Shown here: piece after piece, positions 53,384 to 62,944 of the stretch
How positions within the stretch are numbered: the stretch's first letter is position 1
Layout of the letters: each line of letters starts with the position of its first letter
Assembly (NCBI RefSeq): GCF_013177735.1
Contig: NZ_WOEZ01000123.1
Location: forward strand, 1-64,000
Direction: 5' to 3'
From: Paraburkholderia elongata
GTDB taxonomy: Bacteria; Pseudomonadota; Gammaproteobacteria; Burkholderiales; Burkholderiaceae
Length of the DNA stretch: 64,000 nt
Made by a program: the position numbers and the translations under genes
Notes under the pieces: generated by a model
What the model was told of the DNA's origin: nothing
Databases searched by the model: none
The model's input: only the letters and a program-made list of their open reading frames with translations

Positions 53384-53551
53384 CCATCGCACGCACAGCA
53401 GGATCACTTCAAGCGGATAGTGCAGCCGCTTCAGCACCTTGGCGATGCCCGGATCCAGCGTCGTTCGTGGCGTCAGTGTCTTCTTCATCGTGTGGCCAAA
53501 GCGCTTTCCTCAACCTCGAATTTTACCTCTCCCGCGTCAATGCGACAGGCC
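53384..53551 (-). pseudogene. IS6-family element 3, N-terminal remnant
   Basis: The minus strand encodes the start of an IS6 transposase (MKKTLTPRTTLDPGIAKVLKRL...LEV) and the outer end GGCCTGTCGC near 53551. It matches the start of element 4 more closely than element 1. The rest was removed where element 2 ends. A small hairpin and nothing else recognisable occupy 53552-53703. Confidence 0.72.
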
Positions 53552-53703
53552 GGCTATATGATTATCAGAGCCGTGTGACCAGCCTGCCGAACAGGCAGGT
53601 TTGCGAATTGGTCACCCACAGTAGCCTGTCGCCTGGATCGCCGTCTTCTTATCTTGGCTGAATGACCAGGCAAAACCGCGATCGATCGGCAAGGGTTTCG
53701 AGT

Positions 53704-54921
53704 TCAGTCACCGATCGCTCGGGACTCTTGCCCCGTGTCCGCTTGCTCACGCATCAGCAGGAACAGCGCGATAAGTACAAGGACTATCGTCAAGCCAACG
53801 AAAAGCAGTGTCGCGCGTTGAATGTCGGCGAGCTGCACGGCGATACCCAGGCCGATCACAGGTAGCGAGATCGCCACATACAACACGACGAAAAAGCTGG
53901 ACGTAACTTCCGCTCGCCGGTGCGCAGGCGCCGCTGACGCGATCTCGCCCAACCCGGCGCGAAAGCTGATACCTTGCCCGACTCCTGCCAGGGCGGTGCC
54001 AAGCAAAAGCGCGCCGAGCGAGCGCTCCGGCACGCACAGGCCGACACACACCAATCCGGCGACGAGTCCAATGCAGCCGGCAGCTTGCCGCCACCGGGCA
54101 GCGATGATCGTCTGCACGATCTGCCCGAGAGCGGAGCACGCGAACAGCAGGAACACAATCGAGCCGGTCACGATACCGCTGTGAAAGCCGAGTACGACCC
54201 GAATCAGTTGCGGGGCGACCGCCGCAAAGAAGCCCACCACGACGAAACCGGCAAACCCGGCCAGCGCGGCAGGAATAAACGCACGGCGTACTTCGGCAGG
54301 AAGCGAAATTCTCTGGATGCAGAGCTTCACTCGCGCGGGAATCGCGGCGGTCTCCGGCACGCCAAGGATGACTAGCGCGGCGACGCCCACCAGCGCGAGA
54401 TGCGCCGCGTAGGGCAAGCGCGTCGGCCAGGGGAATAGTTCGACGATGATGCCGCTTAGCAACGGACCGCAACCCAGCCCCAGCATATTGGAGGCGGTAG
54501 CCGCGAGCATGGCTTTGCCGCGCCACGCAGGCGGCGCGAGTTCGATCACGGCGACGGTGGCGGTTCCTGTGAAGATGCCGGCGGAGATTCCCGACAGCAG
54601 GCGGCCTAGCATCAGAGGCGCCAGTCCGTCGCTGAGCAGGAACGTCAGCGCTGACGCGGCCGACGCACATAGTCCCGCCAGCAGCATGCGACGACGGCCT
54701 AGCTGATCGGACCAGTTGCCCACCAGCAGCAGTGCACCCAGCACCCCGATTGCATACGAGGCATAGATCACCGTGATGATTGTCGGCGTAAAACCATACT
54801 GCAGTTGGTAGTACCGATAGATTGCCGTCGGTAGCGTTGTACCCATCATGTTGATCGCGAACGCCAACGCGACAGCCAGAAATGCGATCGGGGATTGCGG
54901 TACGGCAGAAGCTGCTTTCAT
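53704..54921 (-). CDS. MFS transporter, 12 helices
   Basis: About 405 residues with motif A GNWSDQLGRRRMLLAGL and 12 predicted helices. It belongs to a poorly defined drug or small-molecule group. The start at MKAASAVPQS (54921) is preferred over 54957. It is downstream of, and on the same strand as, an HxlR regulator. Confidence 0.85.
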   Translation of the reverse strand: MKAASAVPQSPIAFLAVALAFAINMMGTTLPTAIYRYYQLQYGFTPTIITVIYASYAIGVLGALLLVGNWSDQLGRRRMLLAGLCASAASALTFLLSDGLAPLMLGRLLSGISAGIFTGTATVAVIELAPPAWRGKAMLAATASNMLGLGCGPLLSGIIVELFPWPTRLPYAAHLALVGVAALVILGVPETAAIPARVKLCIQRISLPAEVRRAFIPAALAGFAGFVVVGFFAAVAPQLIRVVLGFHSGIVTGSIVFLLFACSALGQIVQTIIAARWRQAAGCIGLVAGLVCVGLCVPERSLGALLLGTALAGVGQGISFRAGLGEIASAAPAHRRAEVTSSFFVVLYVAISLPVIGLGIAVQLADIQRATLLFVGLTIVLVLIALFLLMREQADTGQESRAIGD

Positions 54922-55034
54922 GAAACGTCCCAACGGTTGCTCGAAGACTGCGCGCAATTATGGGCAATTTCTCACGGCCTTGCTGGCGGCTCGACAGTGG
55001 CAGTCAGCTTCGACCTCGCTTTACGGCGGCGACG

Positions 55035-55469
55035 CTAAGCGATGGGCACATCACGCGGACGTAGGTGATCGACCCGCTTTTCGCCGTGGTCGAATTCACG
55101 TCGCGCCAATTCCATTTCGCTCATGTGGACTTCGACCCAGTCCCATATCCCACAGATCTTATCGAGCAGGCTGCGCCCCAGTGGCGTCAGCTGATAGTCG
55201 ACCCGCGGCGGGATCACCGGATGCACGTAGCGCGTAACGAGGCCGTCACGCTCGAGCTGCCGCAGTGTCTTGGTGAGCATTTTCTGGCTCACACCCTCCA
55301 CCACTTCGCGCAGCCGCGAAAAACGCATCTCGCCGTGCGTGCCGAGCGCGTCGATGACGAGGATCGTCCACTTGTCCGCGATCTGCTCGATGATGTTCCG
55401 CGCCAGGTCGTCGGTCTTTTTTTGCGGGTTGTCGTGCGCGTAAGCGCCGTCGTAGCAATTAGTTTCCAT
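55035..55469 (-). CDS. HxlR-family regulator (copy 2)
   Basis: A 144-residue paralogue of 33177-33596, nearly identical over WTILVIDALGT, GEMRFSRLRE and SQKMLTKTLRQLERDGL. The N-terminus METNC is kept while the next residues differ. It is divergent from an intact aldo/keto reductase; the bases just upstream (GGGGAAAGTATG, then a CTTCTTGTGATCGCC-like string) are also found upstream of copy 1 and may be the operator. Confidence 0.9.
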   Translation of the reverse strand: METNCYDGAYAHDNPQKKTDDLARNIIEQIADKWTILVIDALGTHGEMRFSRLREVVEGVSQKMLTKTLRQLERDGLVTRYVHPVIPPRVDYQLTPLGRSLLDKICGIWDWVEVHMSEMELARREFDHGEKRVDHLRPRDVPIA

Positions 55470-55626
55470 GGGGAAAGTATGAAACCGTCAGGTGCCTTCT
55501 TGTGATCGCCGGATGCCGCTGAAATAATCGGTTCGCCTGCCCGTGCGATGGGCTCGTCGCCGTTTGTCAGATCGCATTCGACCCGGATGCGGTGCTTTAC
55601 GTAGTGCTTTGATTAGAGAGCTTCAC

Positions 55627-56625
55627 ATGACTATTGAAACAATCGCAATTGAAGGTTTAACGACCCCCGTCTCACGCATCGGCCTTGGCACCTGGGCGAT
55701 CGGCGGATGGATGTGGGGAGGCACCGACGAGAAAGACTCGATCGCGGTGATCCGCCGGGCGCTCGACAGCGGTGTCAATCTGATCGACACAGCGCCGGTG
55801 TACGGCTTCGGCGCATCGGAGGAGATCGTCGGCAAGGCGCTGGCCGACGGGTATCGGCACAAGGCGGTCATCGCGACCAAGGTCGCATTGGAATGGCAAG
55901 ACGGCGCGGTGTTCCGCAATTCGTCGCCGGCACGCATTCGTCAAGAAGTAGAGGATACGCTGCGGCGCTTGCGGACAGATTACATCGATCTATATCAGGT
56001 CCACTGGCCCGATCCGCTAGTGCCGATCGAAGAGACTGCTGCGGTGCTCGACGATCTGCGCAGGGAAGGCAAGGTGCGCGCGCTGGGCGTCAGCAACTTC
56101 TCGCCTGCGCAAATGGATGCGTTCCGCCACGTGGCGCCGCTGTCGGCCACGCAGCCGCCGTACAACCTGTTCGAGCGCGATATCGATCGTGACGTGCTGC
56201 CGTACGTAAAACAGCATGGGCTCGTCGCGCTTGCCTATGGGGCACTTTGCCGCGGGCTGCTGGCGGGGCGCATCGGCGTCGAGACACGCTTCGAGGGCGA
56301 CGATCTGCGCCAGCGCGACCCGAAGTTTTGCGAGCCGCGTCGCGAGCAGTATGTCGCGGCCGTAAAAGCACTCAACGTGTTCGCGCGCGATAACTTCGAC
56401 AAGTCGGTGCTCGCGCTGGCGGTGCGCTGGGTGCTCGACCGCGGTCCGACGATCGCACTTTGGGGCGCACGTCGTCCGGCGCAGCTGGACGGGATTGAAG
56501 ATGTGTTCGGCTGGCACCTCGACCAGAAGGCGTTCGAGCAGATCGACGCGATTGTCGCGCAGTTCGTCAGGGATTCCGTGGGGCCGGAATTCATGGCGCC
56601 GCCGGAACGCGTGCTCATAGCGTGA
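55627..56625 (+). CDS. Aldo/keto reductase
   Basis: A 332-residue NADPH-dependent reductase with the Asp-Tyr-Lys-His tetrad visible in LIDTAPVYGFG, VIATKVALEW and YQVHWPDPLV. Likely substrate: an aldehyde or other carbonyl. Start ATG 55627 matches the paralogous relic at 33738. HxlR regulation is likely. A molybdenum hydroxylase operon starts 55 bp downstream. Confidence 0.92.
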   Translation: MTIETIAIEGLTTPVSRIGLGTWAIGGWMWGGTDEKDSIAVIRRALDSGVNLIDTAPVYGFGASEEIVGKALADGYRHKAVIATKVALEWQDGAVFRNSSPARIRQEVEDTLRRLRTDYIDLYQVHWPDPLVPIEETAAVLDDLRREGKVRALGVSNFSPAQMDAFRHVAPLSATQPPYNLFERDIDRDVLPYVKQHGLVALAYGALCRGLLAGRIGVETRFEGDDLRQRDPKFCEPRREQYVAAVKALNVFARDNFDKSVLALAVRWVLDRGPTIALWGARRPAQLDGIEDVFGWHLDQKAFEQIDAIVAQFVRDSVGPEFMAPPERVLIA

Positions 56626-56680
56626 CAGGGAGCCAGACGCCTGGCAGGTGTGGCGTGCGTCGACAACACGGAGTTAACGG

Positions 56681-57130
56681 ATGGAACTGAATGTGAATGG
56701 CGTGCATCACAACGTCGACGCCGACGCGAACATGCCGCTGCTATGGGTGGTGCGAGATCTGCTAGGGCTGCATGGCACCAAGTTCGGCTGCGGCGTGGGC
56801 GCATGCGGCGCGTGCACCGTCCATCTGGATGGCGTGGCGGTGCGCTCGTGTGTCACGTCACTAGGGGATGTACAGGGCAAGCCGGTGACCACGATCGAAG
56901 GCTTGGGCAAAGGCGGCGAGCATCCCGTGCAGCGAGCGTGGAAAGCCGCGAATGTGCCGCAGTGCGGCTACTGTCAGCCTGGCCAGATGATGCAGGCTGC
57001 GTCGCTGCTCAAACAAACGCCCAAGCCGAGCGACGAGCAGATCGTCGAAGCGATGTCCGGAAATGTCTGCCGCTGCGGCACCTATCAACGCATCAAGGCT
57101 GCCATCAAGGCAGCAGCGGAGCAGGCGTAA
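56681..57130 (+). CDS. 2Fe-2S subunit of molybdenum hydroxylase (IorA-like)
   Basis: A 149-residue protein with two iron-sulfur clusters: plant-type CGVGACGACTVHLDG and the second-site cysteines in QCGYCQPGQMM and GNVCRCGTYQRI. It carries electrons from the large subunit. Its stop overlaps the large-subunit start (TAATG). Confidence 0.93.
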   Translation: MELNVNGVHHNVDADANMPLLWVVRDLLGLHGTKFGCGVGACGACTVHLDGVAVRSCVTSLGDVQGKPVTTIEGLGKGGEHPVQRAWKAANVPQCGYCQPGQMMQAASLLKQTPKPSDEQIVEAMSGNVCRCGTYQRIKAAIKAAAEQA

Positions 57131-59376
57131 TGAGCGAGATCGTCAATCTGAGCCGGCGCCGGGTATTGAAGGGCACCTTGGCGGGCGGAGTGGTACTGGG
57201 GCTACATGTCGGCGGCGCGCCCAAGGCGTTTGCGGCGAGCGGCGTCAAAACGGTGTTTGCGCCGAACGTCTATGTGTCGGTCGCGCCGTCTGGCGAGATC
57301 GTGCTGGTCGTGCATCGCTCCGAGATGGGCACCGGCATCCGCACCAGTCTCGCAATGATCCTCGCCGACGAACTCGATGCCGACTGGAACACCGTCAAGG
57401 TTGTGCAGGCGCAAGGCGATGCGAAGTACGGCGACCAGAATACCGATGGCTCGCGCAGCATCCGCCAGTTCTTCCAGCCACTGCGCGAGGCAGGCGGCTC
57501 CGCGCGGCAGATGCTGATGGCGGCCGCCGCGGCGCAGTGGCGCGTGAGCCTGGCAAGTTGCCGGACCGAGCCGGGTCATGTGGTGCATGCGGCGAGCGGG
57601 CGGCGCCTTTCATACGGCGCGGTGGCGGTGGCCGCGGCGCGTCAGCCAGTGCCCGGCCGCGACACGCTGCAACTGAAAAACGAGGACACGTGGCGCTATA
57701 TCGGCAAGTCACTGCCGATTGTCGATCTTGACGACATTGTTCATGGCCGCGCGACGTACGGCATCGATGTCGTGTTACCCGGTATGACGTATGCGTCGGT
57801 CGAACGTTCGCCCGTGTATGGCGCAACCCTCAAAAGCGTCGACTCGACTGAAGCGCTGAAGGTGCCCGGCGTGCTGCACGTGGTGCGCATTCCTTCTGCG
57901 CCGCTGCCCGCCGGCTTCCAGCCACTGGGCGGCGTCGCGGTGGTCGCGACCAGCACGTGGGCCGCGCTGCAAGGGCGCCAGAAACTGAAGCTCGAATGGG
58001 ACCTCGGGCCGAACGGCACTTACGATAGCCACGCGTATCGCAAGGCGCTTGAAGACACCGCGCGGCAGCCTGCGAAGGTTGTGCGCAACAACGGCGATAC
58101 ATCGGGCGCGCTGAAGAACGCTACGCAACACGTATCGGCCGACTATTACGTGCCGCATCTGGCGCACGCGGCGATGGAGCCGCTAGCTGCAACTGCATCG
58201 TTTGCGAACGGCACGGTCGAGGTCTGGACCGCGACGCAAAACCCGCAGCAAGCGCGTACAACCGTCGCGCAGGTGCTCGGCCTGCAGGAGCAGGCCGTGA
58301 CGATCAATGTCACGTTGCTCGGCGGCGGCTTCGGTCGCAAGTCGAAGCCGGACTATGTGGCCGAGGCCGCGTTCCTGGCGCGCGAAGTCGGCGCACCCGT
58401 CAAGCTGACGTGGACACGCGAAGACGACATACGTAACGACTATTTCCATGCCGTGTGCGCGCAGCACATGGAAGGCGGACTCGATGCGCAGGGCAGGACG
58501 ATTGCGTGGTTGCACCGGAGCGTGTTTCCGTCGATCGGTTCGACGTTCACGCCGAATGTGGTTTATGGATCGGCGGGCGAACTCGGTCAGGGTGTGACCG
58601 ACATGCCTTATGAAGTCGCCAACGTGCAGTGCGAAAACGGGGCAGCGCCAGCGCATACACGTATCGGCTGGTATCGCTCGGTGTACAACATTCCGCACTG
58701 CTTCGCGCTGGGCTCGTTCGTCGACGAACTCGCCGCTGCTGCGCGACAGGATCCGGTGCAGCATCTGCTCGCGCTACTGGGCAGTCCGCGCCATGTCGAT
58801 CTGCATGCGCTGGGGGTCGACTATCCGAACTACGGCGCGTCGATCGACGAGTATCCGATCGATACCGCGCGCTATGCTGCGGTGGTCCGCGCGGCGGCGG
58901 TGCGGTCGAACTGGTCCGCAGCGTTGCCAGCTCGCCATGGGCACGGCATCGCTGTTCATCGCAGCTTTCTAACGTACGTCGCCGCGGTCGCGCAGGTGCA
59001 GGTGGCCGACGATGGCTCGGTGCGCGTGACGTGTGTCGACCTGGCGGTCGACTGCGGACGTATCGTCAATTCCGATCGCGTGATCGCGCAGTTCGAAGGG
59101 GCGGTGGTGATGGCGCTCGGCAACACGTTATACAGCGAACTGACCTTCAGTAGCGGGGCGGCCGATCAGTCGAACTTCACGGACTACCGGGTCGCCCGCA
59201 TCGACTCCGTGCCGGAAACGCACGTGTATATCGTGCCGAGCGCTGCACCGCCCGGCGGTGTTGGCGAACCGGGTGTGCCGCCGACATCGGCTGCCATCTG
59301 CAACGCGATCTTCAATGCGACGGGCACGCGAATCCGGGCGCTGCCGGTGGATAGCGCACTCTTGAACCGGGCGTGA
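57130..59376 (+). CDS. Molybdopterin subunit of molybdenum hydroxylase (IorB-like), Tat-exported
   Basis: A 748-residue xanthine-dehydrogenase-family subunit of the isoquinoline 1-oxidoreductase beta/aldehyde dehydrogenase type. A Tat signal (SRRRVLKGTLAGGVVLG) leads; molybdopterin-domain marks are LLGGGFGRKSKPDY and the catalytic Glu in GGVGEPGVPP. No FAD subunit, XdhC maturation gene or intact cytochrome c gene is adjacent, so the electron acceptor is unclear. With the aldo/keto reductase it may handle aldehydes in the periplasm. Confidence 0.9.
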   Translation: MSEIVNLSRRRVLKGTLAGGVVLGLHVGGAPKAFAASGVKTVFAPNVYVSVAPSGEIVLVVHRSEMGTGIRTSLAMILADELDADWNTVKVVQAQGDAKYGDQNTDGSRSIRQFFQPLREAGGSARQMLMAAAAAQWRVSLASCRTEPGHVVHAASGRRLSYGAVAVAAARQPVPGRDTLQLKNEDTWRYIGKSLPIVDLDDIVHGRATYGIDVVLPGMTYASVERSPVYGATLKSVDSTEALKVPGVLHVVRIPSAPLPAGFQPLGGVAVVATSTWAALQGRQKLKLEWDLGPNGTYDSHAYRKALEDTARQPAKVVRNNGDTSGALKNATQHVSADYYVPHLAHAAMEPLAATASFANGTVEVWTATQNPQQARTTVAQVLGLQEQAVTINVTLLGGGFGRKSKPDYVAEAAFLAREVGAPVKLTWTREDDIRNDYFHAVCAQHMEGGLDAQGRTIAWLHRSVFPSIGSTFTPNVVYGSAGELGQGVTDMPYEVANVQCENGAAPAHTRIGWYRSVYNIPHCFALGSFVDELAAAARQDPVQHLLALLGSPRHVDLHALGVDYPNYGASIDEYPIDTARYAAVVRAAAVRSNWSAALPARHGHGIAVHRSFLTYVAAVAQVQVADDGSVRVTCVDLAVDCGRIVNSDRVIAQFEGAVVMALGNTLYSELTFSSGAADQSNFTDYRVARIDSVPETHVYIVPSAAPPGGVGEPGVPPTSAAICNAIFNATGTRIRALPVDSALLNRA

Positions 59377-59477
59377 TCAGCGAACGGCCAGGTGCCAAGG
59401 CCAGGTTGTGCGAGTATCGCGATCACTTGATTTGCCGACGGTCGACACGACATGAAAGGCAGTTTATCGGCCACGTC

Positions 59478-60092
59478 TCATTGTGTCGCGCCGGTGTGCC
59501 GCAATGCATTCTCCGCAGCCGGGTTGTGTTGTGCGATCGCCATTTGCAACGCGGTCCCGCCGCGCGCATCGACATGATTCGCGTTGGCGCCGTGCGCGAC
59601 AAGCACCGGAATCATATCGAGCCGGCCGAATAGCGCGGCAAACGACAATGCCGTTTCCCCCGCGTTGTTGGTTTGATCGATGTCGCAATGCGTGTCGAGC
59701 AACATCGTCGCAATATTCGTCTCGCCTTTGAAGAGCGCCCCCATCAGTGCCGTGTTGCCGTGCCGGTCGGCGGCGCAAGCGTTGGCGCCTGCAGAAAGAA
59801 GGGCCTTCAATGTCTCCGGGTGATTGTCATACGCGCTAAGGATCAGCGCGGTATAGCCTTCGGGCGTTGTTGTCTCGAGCGGGAAATGGGCATCGATCAG
59901 CGCCTGAACGATATCCGTGCGTCCCGCACGCGCCGCGACAAACCAGTCTTCGGTGTAACGCGGCGTGTCCGTCACGGCCGAATACGTTCCCGGCTGATAC
60001 ACATGCTGTGCGCAACTCGCCGTCAACAGTGCGGCCAGGGTGGCGACCGCCACGGTCCGAACAAGGCCCCGGGCAGTGAAAGAGCATTGCAT
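59478..60092 (-). CDS. Ankyrin-repeat protein, exported (AnkB-like)
   Basis: A 204-residue protein with a hydrophobic leader ending LLTASCAQ (possible but atypical lipobox) and about four ankyrin repeats (TPEGYTALILSAYDNHPET, RHGNTALMGALFKGETN, NAGETALSFAALFGR, RGGTALQMAIAQHNP). In Pseudomonas aeruginosa ankB follows katB and supports catalase activity; here it follows a periplasmic catalase by 68 bp. Confidence 0.88.
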   Translation of the reverse strand: MQCSFTARGLVRTVAVATLAALLTASCAQHVYQPGTYSAVTDTPRYTEDWFVAARAGRTDIVQALIDAHFPLETTTPEGYTALILSAYDNHPETLKALLSAGANACAADRHGNTALMGALFKGETNIATMLLDTHCDIDQTNNAGETALSFAALFGRLDMIPVLVAHGANANHVDARGGTALQMAIAQHNPAAENALRHTGATQ

Positions 60093-60160
60093 TACGTCCT
60101 CCGTGAGAAAGCATAGCTAACCAGTTGGGAAGCCTGCTTGCGCAGGCCCCCGTGCACGCT

Positions 60161-61702
60161 TCAGTTATCGCTCAGGTGTGCTGCCGCATCCTTCACGCGT
60201 GTGACATCCGCGTTGGTCGCACGCGCGAGGCGGGTACCGTAGTCGGCATCAGCCTTGTAGAAGTACGAGAGCATTGCGTACTTGTTCGCGTCGTTGGTCA
60301 CGCGGCCAAGGTCGCCCGACAGCGCCGTGATCAGATCTGTCTTGCTGGTCTCGGACAGCGTCCGGTAATACTCGCCGGCCTGACGGAAGTCGAGCGTCTT
60401 GTGGATCGCTCTTTGCTGGGTTGTCCCCTTCAGCGGCGTCTGCACGGACTTGTACTTGTCCTGCTGTGAGATTTCGGCGACTCCGGATGGCTCGTAGTTC
60501 ACTTCGCCCTTTCGATCGCCCTCATTCATGAAGCCGTCCTGGTTGTTGTTGTAGACCGGGACGATCGGGCGGTTGATCGGCAACTGGTTGTAGTTCGGGC
60601 CGAGGCGATACATCTGCGTATCGGCATAGGAGAACAGGCGGCCCTGCAACATCCGGTCCTCGGAAGGCTCGATCCCCGGTACGAGCCGCGACGGCGCGAA
60701 AGCCGATTCTTCCGTGGACTCGAAATAGTTGTCCGGAACGCGGTTGAGCGTCATCGTGCCCACCTTCTGCTCAGGGATGGAGGACGGCCACACCTTCGTG
60801 TCATCCAGCGCATCGAAATCGAATTTGTCCAGGTCCTTCGGCGAGAGCACCTGAATGTAAAGGTCCCACTGTGGATACGAACGCGCCTTGACCGAGTTGT
60901 ACAGGTCATTGGTCATCAGGTTCCAGTCCGCGCCGATCGAATGCGGGATATCCTGGGGACGAATGCCTTCGACACCCTGACGGCTCTTCCAGTGAAACTT
61001 CACGTAGTGAACTTCCCCTTTCGCATTGACGAACTTGAAGGCGTGCACGCCGTAGCCGTCCATGTGGCGATACGAATCCGGCATGCCCTCGTCCGTGTAG
61101 AGGTGCGTCAGCATGTTCGTCGCTTCGGGCGAATGGGCGAAAAAGTCGAACGCCAGATTCGGATCCTGCACGCCAGTCACCGCCGATGGCTTGTTCGCAT
61201 GCACGAAATCAGGAAACTTGATGGCGTCCCGAATGAAGAAGATCGGCCAGTTGATGCCGACCATATCCCAGTTGCCTTGCTGCGTGTAGAACTTGATAGC
61301 GAAACCGCGCGGGTCTCGTGCCTGCTCGGGCGACCCTCGATAGCCCATCACCGTCGAGAATCGAACGAAGACCGGCGTCTTCGTTCCAGGCGTGAACACC
61401 TGGGCAGTGGTCAGCGAACTGAGGTCCGTAGTCGGCACGAACTCGCCAAAGATACCTGTGCCACGCGCATGTACGACGCGCTCGGGTATGCGCTCCCGGT
61501 CGAAGCGCTGCAGTTTCTCGATGAGATGAGAGTCCTGCAAAAGAACCGGACCTTCGGGGCCCGCCGTCTGGGAGTTCTGGTTGTCGCCGACAGGCGACCC
61601 GCTATCCTGGGTCATATCCACGGCATGCGCCGGTTGAGCGATCGAGATTGCCGAGACGATCGAGAAAATGCTTGCTGCAATCTGTGTCTTCAGTATTTTC
61701 AC
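60161..61702 (-). CDS. katB: Periplasmic catalase (KatB-like)
   Basis: A 513-residue monofunctional haem catalase with a Sec signal (MKILKTQIAASIFSIV...AHA). Catalytic His in ERVVHARGTGIFGEF, the Asn region QGNWDMVGINWPIFFIRDA and the haem-ligand Tyr in RLFSYADTQMYRLGPN are visible. It destroys hydrogen peroxide in the periplasm. AT-rich upstream DNA (61703-62350) may hold an oxidative-stress promoter; I could not identify an OxyR site. Confidence 0.93.
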   Translation of the reverse strand: MKILKTQIAASIFSIVSAISIAQPAHAVDMTQDSGSPVGDNQNSQTAGPEGPVLLQDSHLIEKLQRFDRERIPERVVHARGTGIFGEFVPTTDLSSLTTAQVFTPGTKTPVFVRFSTVMGYRGSPEQARDPRGFAIKFYTQQGNWDMVGINWPIFFIRDAIKFPDFVHANKPSAVTGVQDPNLAFDFFAHSPEATNMLTHLYTDEGMPDSYRHMDGYGVHAFKFVNAKGEVHYVKFHWKSRQGVEGIRPQDIPHSIGADWNLMTNDLYNSVKARSYPQWDLYIQVLSPKDLDKFDFDALDDTKVWPSSIPEQKVGTMTLNRVPDNYFESTEESAFAPSRLVPGIEPSEDRMLQGRLFSYADTQMYRLGPNYNQLPINRPIVPVYNNNQDGFMNEGDRKGEVNYEPSGVAEISQQDKYKSVQTPLKGTTQQRAIHKTLDFRQAGEYYRTLSETSKTDLITALSGDLGRVTNDANKYAMLSYFYKADADYGTRLARATNADVTRVKDAAAHLSDN

Positions 61703-62577
61703 GTTGTATTCCTGGTTCAGGGGGAAACCGGAAGAATCCTATTACTCAGCCATTCGATTATCCAATCTCTTTTTCCTATCATTTCAATAGCGACAAAATT
61801 CCTTTAGAAAGTAACAATTACAAAAATAAAGTTGACAATTAACACGAATTGCCCCGCAGAGCTATTGCAAATTCTATGACGGAAATGTGAATTAAAAAAA
61901 TATTCGAAATTTCGGAGAGAAAATCTGGCGGGGGCCTTGTTGCATTTCCCTTTTCTCAACAATGACGCCGCGGCACGCTTGTGGCGGTCCGTGCAGGCGA
62001 CGCGCGTGGATCGTCGTGCTGAGCCTCGGCGTGCCGTGTGGATAACCTGGTGCGACGGTATGCCGAGCAGCCACATGATCGATATGTGGGCAGGCGCTGT
62101 GTGCTTTACTCAGCTCGAGCTATTACAACTCAATTTAGTATTTTAACGCATACCCTTATGAATGATATGTTTCTTTATCTTGAATTGCTGCAAGACATTT
62201 AATCATTTTATAAATGACCTTAACTTAACCTTATCATTGCGCGGAATAGTTGGAATGAAATCAGGAACGTGGGCATGCGAGCAAATAATTGGAGAAGCCT
62301 TTCCTGATTCCATCACTCGTCTCGAATTTGAATTGAAGCGTTATCGATAATCATTCCTGCGACAAAGCGCTCGCCGAGTTCTTTTCGATAGAGCGAGATG
62401 GACAGTAGACGTCGCGTGAGCGCGGAGTGCTGGCGAATTGGGCCGAATCTCGACAGGAACGCTTGCGTGGGTTCGGGATCGCGCAAGCCACGCACGCAAG
62501 CGACAGTGCCCCGATACGGTCTGGACCCATGCAAAGACGGTTGCGGAGGAACTCGGGTACTCGTGTTTCGCAATATG
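61703..62577. other. AT-rich intergenic stretch, no convincing gene
   Basis: About 870 bp. 61740-62350 is notably poorer in GC than the rest and contains AAATTT-rich tracts but no gene with a motif or ribosome site. 62398-62577 has minus-strand frames resembling a decayed mobile-element ORF (RQHSALTRRLL...LYRKELGERF), but I cannot name it. The katB promoter should lie at the left edge. Confidence 0.5.
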
Positions 62578-62944
62578 TCATGCTCGCCAGGCCGGCCCCT
62601 CAGGACAGTCATACTGATCGAGCGACGCTGCATGCATTTCGATGCTATAGCCGGCACGTTGCGGCGGCATATAACGGCCGTTGCGAGTCACGACAGGATC
62701 AACGAAATGCTCATGCAAATGATCCACGTACTCGAGCACCTGGTTTTCCAGCGACGCCGACACGCAGATATAGTCGAACAGCGAAATGTGCTGTACGTAC
62801 TCGCACAAACCGACGCCACCCACTTGCGGGCACACGGGCACACCAAATTTCGCCGCCATCAGCAAGACAACGATCACCTCGTTCAGACCGCCCAGGCGGC
62901 AGCTATCGACCTGACAGAAGTCGATGGCATGCGCCTGCAGCAAC
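62578..62944 (-). pseudogene. L-fuconate dehydratase, C-terminal fragment cut by IS6
   Basis: The translated 121 residues match the end of L-fuconate dehydratase (enolase superfamily): CPQVGGVGLCEYVQHISLFDYI, LENQVLEYVDHLHEHFVDPVV and NGRYMPPQ. The intact enzyme is about 430-440 residues. Homology begins exactly at the outer end of IS6 element 4 (62945), so the insertion removed or displaced the N-terminal 70 percent. Confidence 0.85.

Noticed and set aside
23..62944. Linking the amidohydrolase fragment and the fuconate dehydratase fragment as parts of one L-fucose pathway
   Set aside because: They lie at opposite ends of the window, and the first resembles pyrone-dicarboxylate lactonases more than fuconolactonases.
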